This document shows positions 23,087-39,035 of a stretch of DNA of 64,000 bases, one piece after another. Each line of letters opens with the position of its first letter. Positions within the stretch are counted from its first letter, which is position 1. The notes under the pieces were generated by a model that was not told where the DNA came from, ran no database searches, and worked only from the letters and a program-made list of their open reading frames with translations. The DNA is from Thamnaconus septentrionalis (Eukaryota > Chordata > Actinopteri > Tetraodontiformes > Monacanthidae), in contig CM020508.1 in the NCBI GenBank assembly GCA_009823395.1, positions 1,743,015-1,807,014 of the forward strand, written 5' to 3'. A program made the position numbers and the translations under genes.

Positions 23087-23724
23087 GGCTGTGTTCAGAC
23101 TGCAGGTGAATCTGATTCAAATCAGATTCCTTCTCAAATCAGATTTTTAGGGCTGACTGTCCACACGGTTTTAAGCAAGTGTCCTAATGGGATCTGGCTC
23201 TGTTCAGACTGGGCCACATTATTGACCCATCTGACAGGTTGCTGTAGCAACGACATCGGAGCGGAGGCGTCTTCCAGTGTAGTGTGTAGTGTGTGACATC
23301 ATATAATTGTGACAGCAGCACTTGTTGCGATACATGCCCTGGAGCTTGGCTTGAATGGAGCTATCTTCCCACCGACTGATAATGCAATGAGTTTCCTCCT
23401 CTGTCCAGGGACTGCTGTTTTCTACTCCTTCTGTCTGCTCCATTACGTTACAGCTTCGCACCTCCAATGGCGCTCTCTGGTCCGGCGCATTGGGTCTTGC
23501 ATTGCGTAGAGTGACGTCACGGACAGTCAAAACCCATCGGTGTGTTCGAAGCTGTTCAGACTGAGGTGCATCTGTCCAAATGCGATTTGAAACTACCTCC
23601 CGAAGGTGGTTTCAATCGGTTTAGCAAAAATGTGATTTTATGTGATTTGAGACTGTTTAGAGTTAAGAACCATCCGGTTTCAATCTGGATGGGCTAAAAA
23701 TTGGGTGGCAGTCTGAATGTGTTC
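23087..23724. mobile_element. Non-autonomous PIF/Harbinger-like DNA transposon
   Basis: A 638-bp element flanked by TAA on both sides (23084-23086 and 23725-23727), matching the 3-bp target duplication of PIF/Harbinger. The ends are imperfect inverted repeats that share TTCAGACTGC. On the minus strand the frame at 23530-23219 contains PWTEEETHCIISRWEDSSIQ and AKLQGMYRNK, which resembles the Myb/SANT-like DNA-binding protein carried by Harbinger elements. No DDE transposase is present. It is either a deletion derivative or a MITE. The Myb-like fragment has no obvious continuation. Confidence 0.7.
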
Positions 23725-24333
23725 TAAATTATGGACTAACAGAGAATGCCAATCTGGAGGTTAATGTGAACATATCTGCTGTTGATTTACATATATTCTC
23801 TACTTTGTTTTTTGTTTTTTTTTGTTTTTTAACCCTTTAATCTATCTAGGTAACTATACAAATAACGAATATTCTGTTTTATTTCAACAGAGATTAGAAT
23901 TGGAACAAGTTTAGACAAGACAGTTTAAGGAGCTTTTTTTGGGGTCAGCATACGAAAGAATCAATATATGTTTTGACAAAGTTCACTCTTCGATACAAGT
24001 TAATTTTGAGATACAAACTACAAATTATAATTTTTGGGTTAAACCATACTCAACCCTCCCCCTTTGTTATAGGGGCGTGGCTTTCACTGCGTTCAATACT
24101 TGACAGATTCTGCAAACGACACTGGGTCAGTCGTCCGTCTGCTGGTGCATCACTGGTAATGTCCGCTCCCTCTTCTAAACCTGTGCAGATGTCTGAAGTG
24201 CTGGTTGTTTGTGCTCTTGCTAACTTTTGCCTCATCTGCATGACAAACGTTCCAACCTCTTGTGTGCGACTTTGCATTGATTTCCTGGTCTTTTTCCTGC
24301 CCCACAGGTTAAATCGTTCTATTTAGAATCAGA

Positions 24334-29426
<5,093 letters not shown>

Positions 29427-30057
29427 ACTGCTTGTGCCTCAGCTGTAAATTGAGTTCTCAACATTTCAGTTTGGCGCTTTACTGCATCCATGAGCACCAT
29501 GAGCACTTCACTTAAAAAAAAAAAATTCAATTTCATTTTTATGTAAATGTCTGCATTATTCCTACAAAACCTTTTCCAGTGAAAGTAGGATCAAGAGCCT
29601 TAATTAGACATTCTTTGTAAACTTTTGAACTGTGAACCCAGAATGGATGAAACGGTCAGATTTTTCCACTGTTGCTTACCTTTTACGAAAGCACCTATTT
29701 CATTTCAAAAATAAAATGTTCAAAATCAAACGTTGCATGTGCATATATCTTTATCTCAGGTGTCCTGTTGGGTTTTCCATGATTTTACCTAAATGATAGG
29801 ACTCATTACATAACTACCATAACATTTTCCACAACTGACTCTCCCATTAAACCTGTGCATTGTAAATTTGTTCGATATAAGCACCACAATGCTGCCAGCG
29901 TTGCCAGTGGGTATTGAAAATGAATGGATGGATATAAGCACGCTGTGTGCTTTTATTTTGTAAATAACCGGAACCATGTCTTTCCGAGGGTTTCTTCCGG
30001 TTCATCTATTCAGCGTCAAACAAAACATCATCTCTTAGTTTGGTTTGCGATCGAACG
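29427..30057. other. aldh9a1-med8 intergenic stretch
   Basis: Holds the aldh9a1 3' UTR with AATAAA at 29710-29715, a short GAATGGATGG-type retroelement tail remnant at about 29920-29937, and the med8 promoter. No gene is seen. Confidence 0.6.
29710..29715 (+). other. aldh9a1 poly(A) signal
   Basis: AATAAA about 285 bp after the aldh9a1 stop codon. Confidence 0.65.
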
Positions 30058-32764
30058 ATGCAGGTAACCAGATTGTCCTCTCTTTCGCGCTTTCAAAAAT
30101 GTCTGAATGTAACATTAACAGTTTTCATCATTTTCTAACAGTTTTGCTAAATGTAATAGTATAAGAATAGCCGTATTTTACTCATTTGGGAGTAGAACGT
30201 TAGCGACATATAGCTGACTAAGCTAACTTTGATTAGCCGTGGACTTTCTGCAGTAATGTCTGACTTTAATTCATCTGGTGCACACCTTAACCGCCGATAA
30301 CTGTTAGGTTTGATTCAAACAACTCGTGAGTGATATTTTTGTGTGTGGAACAACTCGTCTTGTCTTGTCTCGTCCAGCACCGGGAGGAGAAGCAGTTGGA
30401 CGCCTCCCTGGAGTCTCTCGTCTCCCGGGTCGCACACGTCAAAAACGCGCTACATAGTTTCATCTACAAGCTAGAAAATGAATACGAGCGATTGACCTGG
30501 TGAGTGGACTATCCCCTCCGTATCGTCCTGTTTCCTAGGAAAATGTCCTGCGTTCACCTCCTGTCGGAGTTTTTTTTTTTTTTTTAAATAAATAAAGTGA
30601 TATAATTACATAATGGTAAAAACAAAATTCTCTCCATACAGATATATTAAAATTATTTTGAGAAAACTTCCAGTAGTATTTAAGAATCTTGTTTCAAGAC
30701 CTGGTTTTCTGTCATCAAAATACTGCCACCCTCCTCAACAGCTAGTGGAATCAGGTGGTAATTGTGGACTTCAAGTGGAGATTCTCACTGTTACCAGTGT
30801 GTCTGTTTGTGGTGCTGCACAGGAGTCATCTGGTTAAACAGTGTCATACTCCACGACAAGGATATATATTTTTTGTTTGTCTTATAGCATTATGCAAATT
30901 TAAAATGTTGAAAGAAGCAACAAGTGAAACTTTTTGCTACATTTTGACCATCAGTTAATTGTGTGATGCCTACTTGTTTTTAAATCATGAATATCCAAAA
31001 TACTCTGCTTTGCAAGATTCATGTTCACAACCTACAAATTTGACATTTTCCTTGCTGGTGTCTTACGTTGTGATGTGTTTTCCAACAGGCCGTCTGTATT
31101 GGATAATTTCGCCCTGCTGTCCGGTCAGCTGAACACCATCAACAAGCTGCTCAAGAACGAGAAGACGCCCTCATTCCGCCACCAGGTCATCATACCGCTG
31201 CTGCTGTCTCCAGACCGAGATGAGGATTTAGCTGTGAGTACCTCTGCCTCCCTTCTTCTTCCTCTTCTCTCTTATGCGACCTTTCACCCCCACCCACCTT
31301 TCCCGGTCAGAAACTCACCGAGCAGCGAGTCCCAGTGTTCAGCCATGAGATTGTCCCCGACTACCTGCGGACCAAACCTGACCCGGAGGTGGAGGAGCAG
31401 GAGAAGCAGCTGAGCGCCGAGGCGACACGGATCGGCCCAGAGGTGGCGCAGGTGAGGTGATGGAAGTTGCGGTTGTGTTTTCACCAAAACACAGTTTGTG
31501 TTAAACGACCCTCTTTGCATTTCCAACAACAGAAACAGATCCAGACGTTGAACAAACTGTGTTCAAATCTGCTGGAGAAGCTCAACAACCCTCGTGATGA
31601 CAGGGATGCAGAAAGTGCAGGTGAGTTCCTCTCCTGGATTCTCTGTCCCAACACAACTTCAACATTTAAAGTGCTCACCTGTTTTTCCACTGTATGTTCC
31701 AGCACTGCGACAGAACAAGCCCTCCTTCAACCCTGCGGACACCAACGCCTTGGTGGGGGCCGTTGCCTTCGGGAAGGGGCTTTCTAAGTGCAGGCCTCCT
31801 GGTCCGGTGGCCCCAGGGCACCCTGGCCAGGGGCAAATGATGAGCGGAGGCCCGACCCTGCAGCAGGTCACTATCGGCGGGGCCCCCAGCCAGCAGGGAG
31901 CTCTGGGAGGAGCCGTGGCCCCGCAGCAGCAGGGCCAGCCAGGTAGGACAGCAGTCCAGCTGGGTCAGTATTACGCCTGAGTGCTCTCATTATTATTTAT
32001 TTTTTACTGTATTTTTATTTTAATTGTTGAGCCCCTGAATGTTCCTGGTCTCCCTGTGCACGTACGTCACTATAAAATACACTCAATGGCCACTTCATCT
32101 GGTACATCGGTGCGACTGCACGTCAACGCAAAGATCAAATCAGCCAATCACAGCGCAGCAGCAACTTGATGCGTTCAAGGCGACAATTTCAAACGAAGCT
32201 CCAAAATGGGGAATTTAAAAGTGATTGATTTAAGTGACGTTTTTTACTAACTTTTGCACCAACATCCATGAAGAATGATTCCAACACAATATTGAATCTT
32301 TGGCATGAAGAAGTCAGACACTTCCGGAGACAAAAAGCTGGTCTCACCCAGTACTAGCAAAGTGGACGGAATGAAGTGGCCGGTGGGTCTGTTTGCAAAA
32401 AAGAATAAATGATATTTAAGATGTGTTGAGCTTTACCTGAATAAGTGTTTTCCAAAGTGGCGTGTGAGGCTCTTTGGTCTATACTGTAGTCTAGAGAATC
32501 ACCATGTAACTGCAGACCTTTTTCCATTTAGTGAAAAAGTTGTAAAGATTTACTCGGCTCATTAATCGTATCCAATGGGGTGTTAAGTCATTTTCAAACT
32601 GTTAAACTCCTGTTGTCCATCCTAACTTGGAACATATGTATTTGCCCTATAGCACTATGTTTGTTTTGATCTATTTTCTTAATTTCTTTTCAGGAAAAAT
32701 GCCGAGCAGCATCAAGACAAACATCAAGTCTGCGTCCGGTTCCATGCATCCCTACAACCGCTGA
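30058..32764 (+). CDS. med8: Mediator complex subunit 8
   Basis: MED8 is a head-module subunit of Mediator, which bridges activators and RNA polymerase II in the nucleus. Seven exons: 30058-30063, 30378-30499, 31089-31233, 31311-31451, 31533-31620, 31703-31942 and 32694-32764, giving 270 residues (human 268). Exon 1 codes for only Met-Gln, which explains why no long ORF starts there. The product reads [109 protein letters not shown] and [17 protein letters not shown] Gly/Gln/Pro-rich stretch follows, and the end is [19 protein letters not shown]. If intron 6 is retained, exon 6 reads through 12 codons to a stop at 31978-31980. AATAAA is at 33170-33175. Confidence 0.97.
30197..30239. promoter_or_regulatory. 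TTAGC/GCTAAC motif cluster in med8 intron 1
   Basis: AACGTTAGCGACATATAGCT, then AAGCTAAC and ATTAGCC, lie about 135 bp after the two-codon first exon of med8. This is the same class as the clusters near four other genes here. Confidence 0.35.
32080..32390. mobile_element. Internally deleted Tc1/mariner element in med8 intron 6
   Basis: The left end follows a TA dinucleotide (32078-32079) and reads CACTCAATGGCCACTTCATC, then shows the expected downstream landmarks (AATCAGCCAATCACA, AAGTGATTGATTTAAGTGAC). The right end has CAGTACTAGCAAAGTGG and GAATGAAGTGGCCGGTG, the mirror of the left end. This matches the very common fish Tc1-like element that starts CACTCAATGGCCACTTTATT. The transposase region is missing, so it is a roughly 310-bp dead derivative. 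Confidence 0.85.
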
Positions 32765-33169
32765 GCTGCTTATTTCCTCAACAGTTGTAACTCTGAAAAG
32801 CAACACCATGTTGTATTTTTGCCTAAACGTTGTCACTTCAACATATTTTTTGTTACATTGACTTGAAACTGTCATGCCATTGACTTGGCGCCCCACTGAG
32901 GTCCAAGAAATTTTGACATCAGACCAGCTGGACGTGCTGTGTCAGTGCCAGTAGTGCAGTTCAGTAACTTGTAAAAACATTAGCTTAAAGAAAAAAAAAA
33001 AATTAAGCTTTAATTATAAGATGACTTGATTTGGAAAACTACATGGTGTCTCGTCATACATTCAGCTCTGTGGAATCAACATGTTTTGATTATTGTTTTG
33101 GAGAGAAACGACTTCCATGAAGCCAACACTTTCCTCTCTGCAGTTGTTTTACAGACGCATACCCTTTGC

Positions 33170-33175
33170 AATAAA
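33170..33175 (+). other. med8 poly(A) signal
   Basis: AATAAA in TTTGCAATAAATCAACC, about 405 bp after the med8 stop codon. Confidence 0.75.
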
Positions 33176-33869
33176 TCAACCTGGGATATGAAACGTTATT
33201 CATGTTGGTTGTCTTCTCTGTATTTTACTCTAAGCCTCTGAACGTTTGCGTTCTATCCACGAGGTGGCAGTATTTAACCACAAATCCAACTTTGTTTCTG
33301 TTCATCACCTGTTCAGTAAAATCTGCTATCTTTCTTTTTTTTTTTAATGTAAATAAAATTGGTTTAAAAAAAACCGTTTTGGTATATTTGTATTTTCTTT
33401 CTTACTCTTTATTTTGATTTGAACTCTTCCTAATATGCATTTTTCTTACTTACGCATGTTTAATTGTGACATAACCTAAAATTAATGTAAATGTCCGCAA
33501 TTCTACCATTTTTACATCTTGGTTTTTCACCCTGGACTGGCATTGGAGCAGCCTCACACTTTTCATTAACCGAAGTGTCACGGTAGCAGCGCATTTAGCC
33601 CTGTGTTTATAGCCTCCAGCTAATACTGATGCTTTGTTGAGGTCTTCCACGTGTCTGGAAGGTTCGAAAATCCAACACGATAAACACAAGTGAATTACCC
33701 GGCAACACGAGACCCTAAATGTGATTTTTTTGTTGTTGTTGAAGTTTTTTTTTTTTAAGTAATCCAAAATCTCTGAGGAGTTCCTCACGGCTCTGTGTGA
33801 GTGCAAGTTGGACCTCCACTCACTCACACATCCCAGTAATAATATCTAGGCACGTGGCGGATCATCAAA

Positions 33870-34470
33870 ATGACCATCCCACCTCCGCGGACGCGCGCCA
33901 CGTTCCCGCCCGCTCGCCCTCCGTCCGGCGGCCCCAACCTCCCTCTGCCCGCTGCGGTACCGGAGCGGAGAGTATAATGAGGCCGGACGTCGCTTCGTGT
34001 GGCCTGATAATGTCAAAGTGTTTAAGGGGCCAAATGAGGGAGTATCGGTGCTGACGTGTGCGGAGGGCCCCTCTCCCTCCACGCCAGCGCGCTCTGTCCA
34101 CTCCAATCCGCGTCCCGCCGCCTCGCCGCGCCGTGGCCGCGCTGCGCTGCGTCGTGGCCGCGCTGCTGTCACAGCACGGTGGCCCCTCCGCTGACCTACA
34201 TACAGCCCGCGGGCCCCAGGACGGACCGCCGCCTCTGCTGAGACAGCGGGAAGCTGCAGCGAGTCGACGTCACGGTCGCGGACCGGGGGCGGCCTCGAGG
34301 CTCGAGACAAAATGGGGAGGTGTGGGAGGGGGGGAGGTTCGTCTCGGTTCGGCTCGGCTCGGTTCAACTCGGCACGGCGCGCGGGAAGGGTTTCTTTTCC
34401 GGCGCGTGCACCGCTCTCGCTCGCCCTCTCTTCACTCAAAGTTTTCCCGCTCCTGCTTCACTCTTTAATC
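33870..34470. promoter_or_regulatory. CpG-rich island, orphan promoter-like region
   Basis: About 600 bp rich in CG dinucleotides with SP1-like GC boxes, quite unlike the AT-rich flanks. Open frames in it on both strands look like GC-rich noise (Arg/Pro/Ala) and show no family. It lies in the gap between med8 and the 3' end of pbx1, with no annotated 5' end nearby. It may be the promoter of a non-coding or unrecognised transcript, or a CpG-rich developmental element. Confidence 0.5.
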
Positions 34471-35312
34471 GGAAGAGGGACGAGCATCCGGGCACCTAAT
34501 GGGGGCGATCTTTGAGGGTAATTATGCCTTTATTTGTTCTGCTGCGTTGCCCGGATTAATGGATCAGACTCACAACGACGCTCACTTTGTTCAAAGCAAT
34601 TTCCAGGCGGTTAAAGTGTATAGTGTTGAGGGATGCCAATGTGTCATTTTTCGTAATGAGTCAAGAGTGACTCCAACCCCCCCAATATGCGAGGTTGCAC
34701 CAATTAAATATCTCTTCCTCCCTGGACAAATCCAGTGCATTTATCGAAACAATAAGCTTCTAAAATGTGTGTTTTTACAGAGCACACAACAGCACTCCTA
34801 CGCATTTCTAGCAACATTGTCTGCTTTATTCACACCTTAATCTGGGTTTATGGGTAAAGCAACACTTAAGAAAAACAAAAACACCATATGCAGCGCATAT
34901 TTTACAGTGAACAAATCATTCTAAGATTTGAGAATTTAAATGGAAAAATGCTTTAAGTGTTATATGTAATGCATCATTGTATGTAATATTCATAAACAGG
35001 ACTTAATCTGGCTACTCAAATTACAAACATTAATTTGCTTTAATGACTTTTACATTAATTTGAATATTAAGATGAATTTACACTCTGTGTTTGGGTGGCG
35101 GGCGGCGGCGACGTGTCCTGCTCGTCACATCCTGTACGTCCAGCCAGAGCTGCACTGAACACTCTGGATAATTGGAAAACTCAATATGACAGCTGCCTCT
35201 TAAATTACAATATACAGTGTATAAAGAGGCGGGGACGAAGCTCTGTTACCTGATGAAAATCCATCCTGACAACACAATCAACATTGCCATCTTGCGAAGC
35301 AAGAAGAAGAAG

Positions 35313-35315
<3 letters not shown>

Positions 35316-35354
<39 letters not shown>
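35316..35354. repeat. (GA)n microsatellite
   Basis: About nineteen GA units. Confidence 0.9.
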
Positions 35355-35357
<3 letters not shown>

Positions 35358-36120
35358 CCTTTCAAAAGCAACACATGACGCTGACCAAATATGTCAAACA
35401 ACTTCATGTCCAGGAAAGATAAATAAATAAATGAACATTTAGGGATAGGGACGACACAGACATTATCTCCAGAACAACAAACAAACGAAGCTCTCGGCAG
35501 GAGGAGTGACAGGAGGATCCTGCTGCCGCTGATAATCGTTCCAACAGCAGCGTCCTTGATCATCGGGGGGCAAAATAATTTCCTGTCTTGTTTCCCGGCC
35601 ATGTTTGGAAGAGATAACTTTATTAAGAGGACCTCCTGGCAAGAGAGAGTTTTTCTTTTTTTTCTTCTTTAAAAAAAACAAACAACGCTTTTCTTCTCCC
35701 TCCCTCTAATTGAACAAGGCGATAAGGGCCGTCCTGCTCATTACGGAGGCTTTAGGCAAATAAATAGAGCCACTTTCACAGCCGTAAAAGGAAAAAAACA
35801 AAAACAAAAGCTCCCTCCCACAACCTAACGCACTGAAACTGTCCCGCGCATCCCAATTCGAATATTCCACGCTCGGAGGGACTTGAAAGGCTGCGGTGAC
35901 GCACACTCATCTGTGAAATCTCCTCCAAATGCCGTCTTTTATGGAACTTGGGATCAGAGGAATTCATTAGAGATCTGTGGGTGGCAGGAGGCGCCGCGGC
36001 GCCAAACTGAACGCCTTCCAAATATGTGGGGGGGATTGAAACTGAGTGGAAAACACACACGCTTACACATAAACACACACCCGCAGGCTCTAATTGCCTG
36101 ACCCTGTTCCCACTGAAACC

Positions 36121-36190
36121 TTCTTCTTCTTCTTCTTCTTCTTCTTCTTCTTCTTCTTCTTCTTCTTCTTCTTCTTCTTCTTCTTCTTCT
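36121..36190. repeat. (TTC)n microsatellite
   Basis: About 23 uninterrupted TTC units (GAA on the other strand). The Ser- and Glu-repeat frames across it are artefacts. Confidence 0.95.
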
Positions 36191-38520
36191 CTTGGAGTTT
36201 CAGCCGCTGAGTTTCTTTGTGTTACATCAGCAGCGGCCGAGTGGGGAGGAGGCTTAAAACACATCCTGTGTGCAGAACCTCAGACCCCTGAACCCTGAGT
36301 CCTCCCCTCAGGCGTGTGTGTGTGTGATGCACACGATCTCTAATGCACACGAGGCCGGCCTGCTTCACATTGAGCCCTGTTATTGTCATCGATATAATGC
36401 GAGGCCTTGGCAGACGTGCAGCTCAGATTGTGCAAAACAAACAAGGGGGGCGGAGTCAAACCTGTGATAGGGGCCCCTCCCCCGTCTGACGCTCCAGTCG
36501 GAGAAGCAGCCGTGGAAGTGGTGGAATTTTATTTTCTCCCCCCATTTCGTCCGGGTTGATTTCACCTGTTTTTCCCTACATGTGCTGATTGTTGTTGCCT
36601 CTTCTGTTTAAGAGCTTTATTTGTGTGTCCTTTTGCACATTTATTAATACATCCATGTCAAAAGAGGTTTTCTCAGCCTTGGGCTGGTGTCCAGCTGCTT
36701 TCCTACCGTCTGACTGACTGACTGACCGACGCTCAGGTCTCATCAGCAGAACTATTGACCCTTCATTAGCCAGTGTAGCATCTGCATGGCTGTTTATGCG
36801 ATTAGATGTTTTTTTTTACAGAAATTATGTGGTCAAGAATTTTTTTAATTAGTCTGTTTTATTGCTGTTGTTGCTGTTGTTGTTGTTGTTGTTGTTTTGT
36901 TTTTTTTTACAATGTATTCCACATTTTCATTTTTTGTGGGGTTGAATTGTACCAGAAATAATATCAGAGAAAGCCAAAAAGTACCCATTAATTCTTAGAC
37001 AAAAATAATAAAAAGGATATCTAGTTATCATCATCATCATCATCATCATACTAATAATAATAATGAAGTCTGCAGATGCACTCCTCTCAATTCCTACTTC
37101 AAAACAATGGTTCCTTCTTTGAAAACAAGCCGAGTTAAGTTAATAATCCGTCACGTGTCTCCTGCATGAGTCCTCTTTTATTCCAGGATCAACATTTGAA
37201 AGGAAATCCAATCAATATATTAAACAGCAGTCTTTGGAGAAGAATGCTGTGTTATTTTTTTATCTGATCGGCGAGAACTCGGTGACGTCCTGATGCTCTT
37301 CCTCCGACTGTTGCTTCCGTCTCTCCGGGAAAGTACAGGTTTATTTTCCTCGATCCCGGATGGGATTTTGGAGTGTTTTTTTTTTTTTCTTCTCCGTGTG
37401 ACGACTGAATCAGCCTCACAATGCCTTTTTTTCGGCGCGCAGGAGCGTTGTGAATAAATCACACGCACGTCCGGCACTTCTTGCCTTTTCAGAGGCGGAA
37501 CAGCCGCTCAAAGAGGCGCTTTGATGCAAAACAAGGGAGTCCTCGCCATGTAATTACACTTGATCGTGTTTGCATATGTCACTCCCACAGTCTCTGTCAC
37601 GCTCCCTGATTCCCCCGATGCTCCTGGGGAACCTCGTCCTAATCCCACCAGTCAACGTTCTCACCCCCCTCCACCCCCCGTCCTCCCTCCCTCCTCCGTC
37701 TCCCTCCTGGTTTATTTGTTTGGTTCCTTCTCCCTCCCGGAGCGGAGGATGAGTCGGAGGAGAGGACTCAGACATCCTGTCTGCTTGATCTGGAGGACGG
37801 AGATAAGTGTGGATTCCGCCTCTTCCAGGGAACGCACATTAGCCATGCCTGGGAGGGAGTGCTGGGGCTGCTGAGAGGGACGGCGGCAGCGGTGCTGGCG
37901 ATAGCGATGGTGAGGAGGGGGAGGTGAGGAGGAGGGAGAGGAGAGGAGGGAGGGAGGGAGGGTGGGCATGGGGGGGGGGGTTGTCATCATCTGTCTGCCG
38001 GGAGCGCACAGCCTTCACTCACTGCGCAAACTGTGAAAATGTCCCCTTCACACCTTGTGCAGCAGCTCCGGCGCCGTGCCGGCGGTGGCGAGGGAGGGAG
38101 GCGTGCGGGCGCCACTTGGGACTCGACACGTGTGATGTTCTCCAGAGGTGTTTGACTGACAACGTGTAAACTCGTGTCCTACAGTGACTCCTGACCCCTG
38201 CCACTGCGTCCCCACAAAAAGTTCCCCGCACGAGAGTTGGAAACTTCCGAGGCCTGCTGGACGTTTCTACAGACCGGGCACAGTCAGTGAGAGTCACTGC
38301 AGTCCAATCAGCACTGATTGCTTTCTTAGGAGGCCACGTCTTCCCACTGAGACAATGGTGGTGAGGGGGAAAACGACCTTTTTAAGACAGCAAGCCTGTT
38401 TATCCACAAATATATATATTTATAGCTAATGCTAATTTTCAACTCCAGGCCCAAGTTGGACTTTTCCACAACGCTGCAGTACAATATAGAATACACATCA
38501 ATTATAAAGACCATACCATA

Positions 38521-38640
38521 GTAGAGATGCACCGATAGCGATACCGGGGTTGAGTACTCTACTCGTACTCCACGTTCTAGAAAAACACAACCAGAAGGAT
38601 ACGAAATCAATCGGGGGAGCAAAGCGACTTGACTTGACCT
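38521..38640. mobile_element. Possible hAT-type terminal fragment
   Basis: TAGAGATGCACCGATAGCGA, followed by a palindromic GAGTACTCTACTCGTACTC, resembles the ATGCACCGAT-type ends of fish hAT elements. Only one end is visible and its limits are approximate. Confidence 0.4.
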
Positions 38641-39035
38641 TTGTGACCTCACGCTGGTTACCTGCAGTTGGTGGCTGTGGGTGAGCTGCGGCCTCTTCTT
38701 CGTTGGTTTAAATCCCTGCAGTCACACTCAACCCCCTCCAGGAATAGTTTCACGGCCAGAACCATTTGTAACACTGATTTACTTACCAAGTGAATTTTGG
38801 TTGTGATTGTGCTAAGCTAAGCTAACGACCCTGAGGTACAGTATCCAGAACCCGTGTCTGCTCGGGAATTGTTTTTTGTAACCTTGAATATGATGTTCGT
38901 AGCTGGTATAACAAAGATGCGAAATTAGAAAAAAGATTGACGTTGTTTGCAGTGCACAATCTGACCACTGCATGGTAGTAAAGCGTACACACTGGGCTTT
39001 TATGTAAATAGATAAAAAGACGCTGGACAAAAAGA

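Larger units (their letters stand above)
22646..24333. other. tmco1-aldh9a1 intergenic stretch
   Basis: Contains the tmco1 3' UTR (to about 23010), a Harbinger-like element (23087-23724) and the presumed aldh9a1 promoter and 5' UTR. CCCCACAG at about 24300-24307 could be a 5' UTR splice acceptor. No other gene is seen. Confidence 0.6.
32765..39035. other. Gene-poor interval between med8 and pbx1
   Basis: Contains the med8 3' UTR (to about 33195), a CpG-rich island (33870-34470), several simple repeats and unique non-coding sequence. The sequence at about 34480-34800 and 35380-36000 is complex and not repeat-like, as expected for conserved regulatory DNA beside a developmental gene, but this cannot be tested here. 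No convincing coding exon was found on either strand. Confidence 0.55.

Noticed and set aside
33846..34468. Two overlapping 136-197-aa ORFs in the CpG-rich island
   Set aside because: Arg/Pro/Ala-rich frames on both strands are expected from GC content. No domain and no splice signals.
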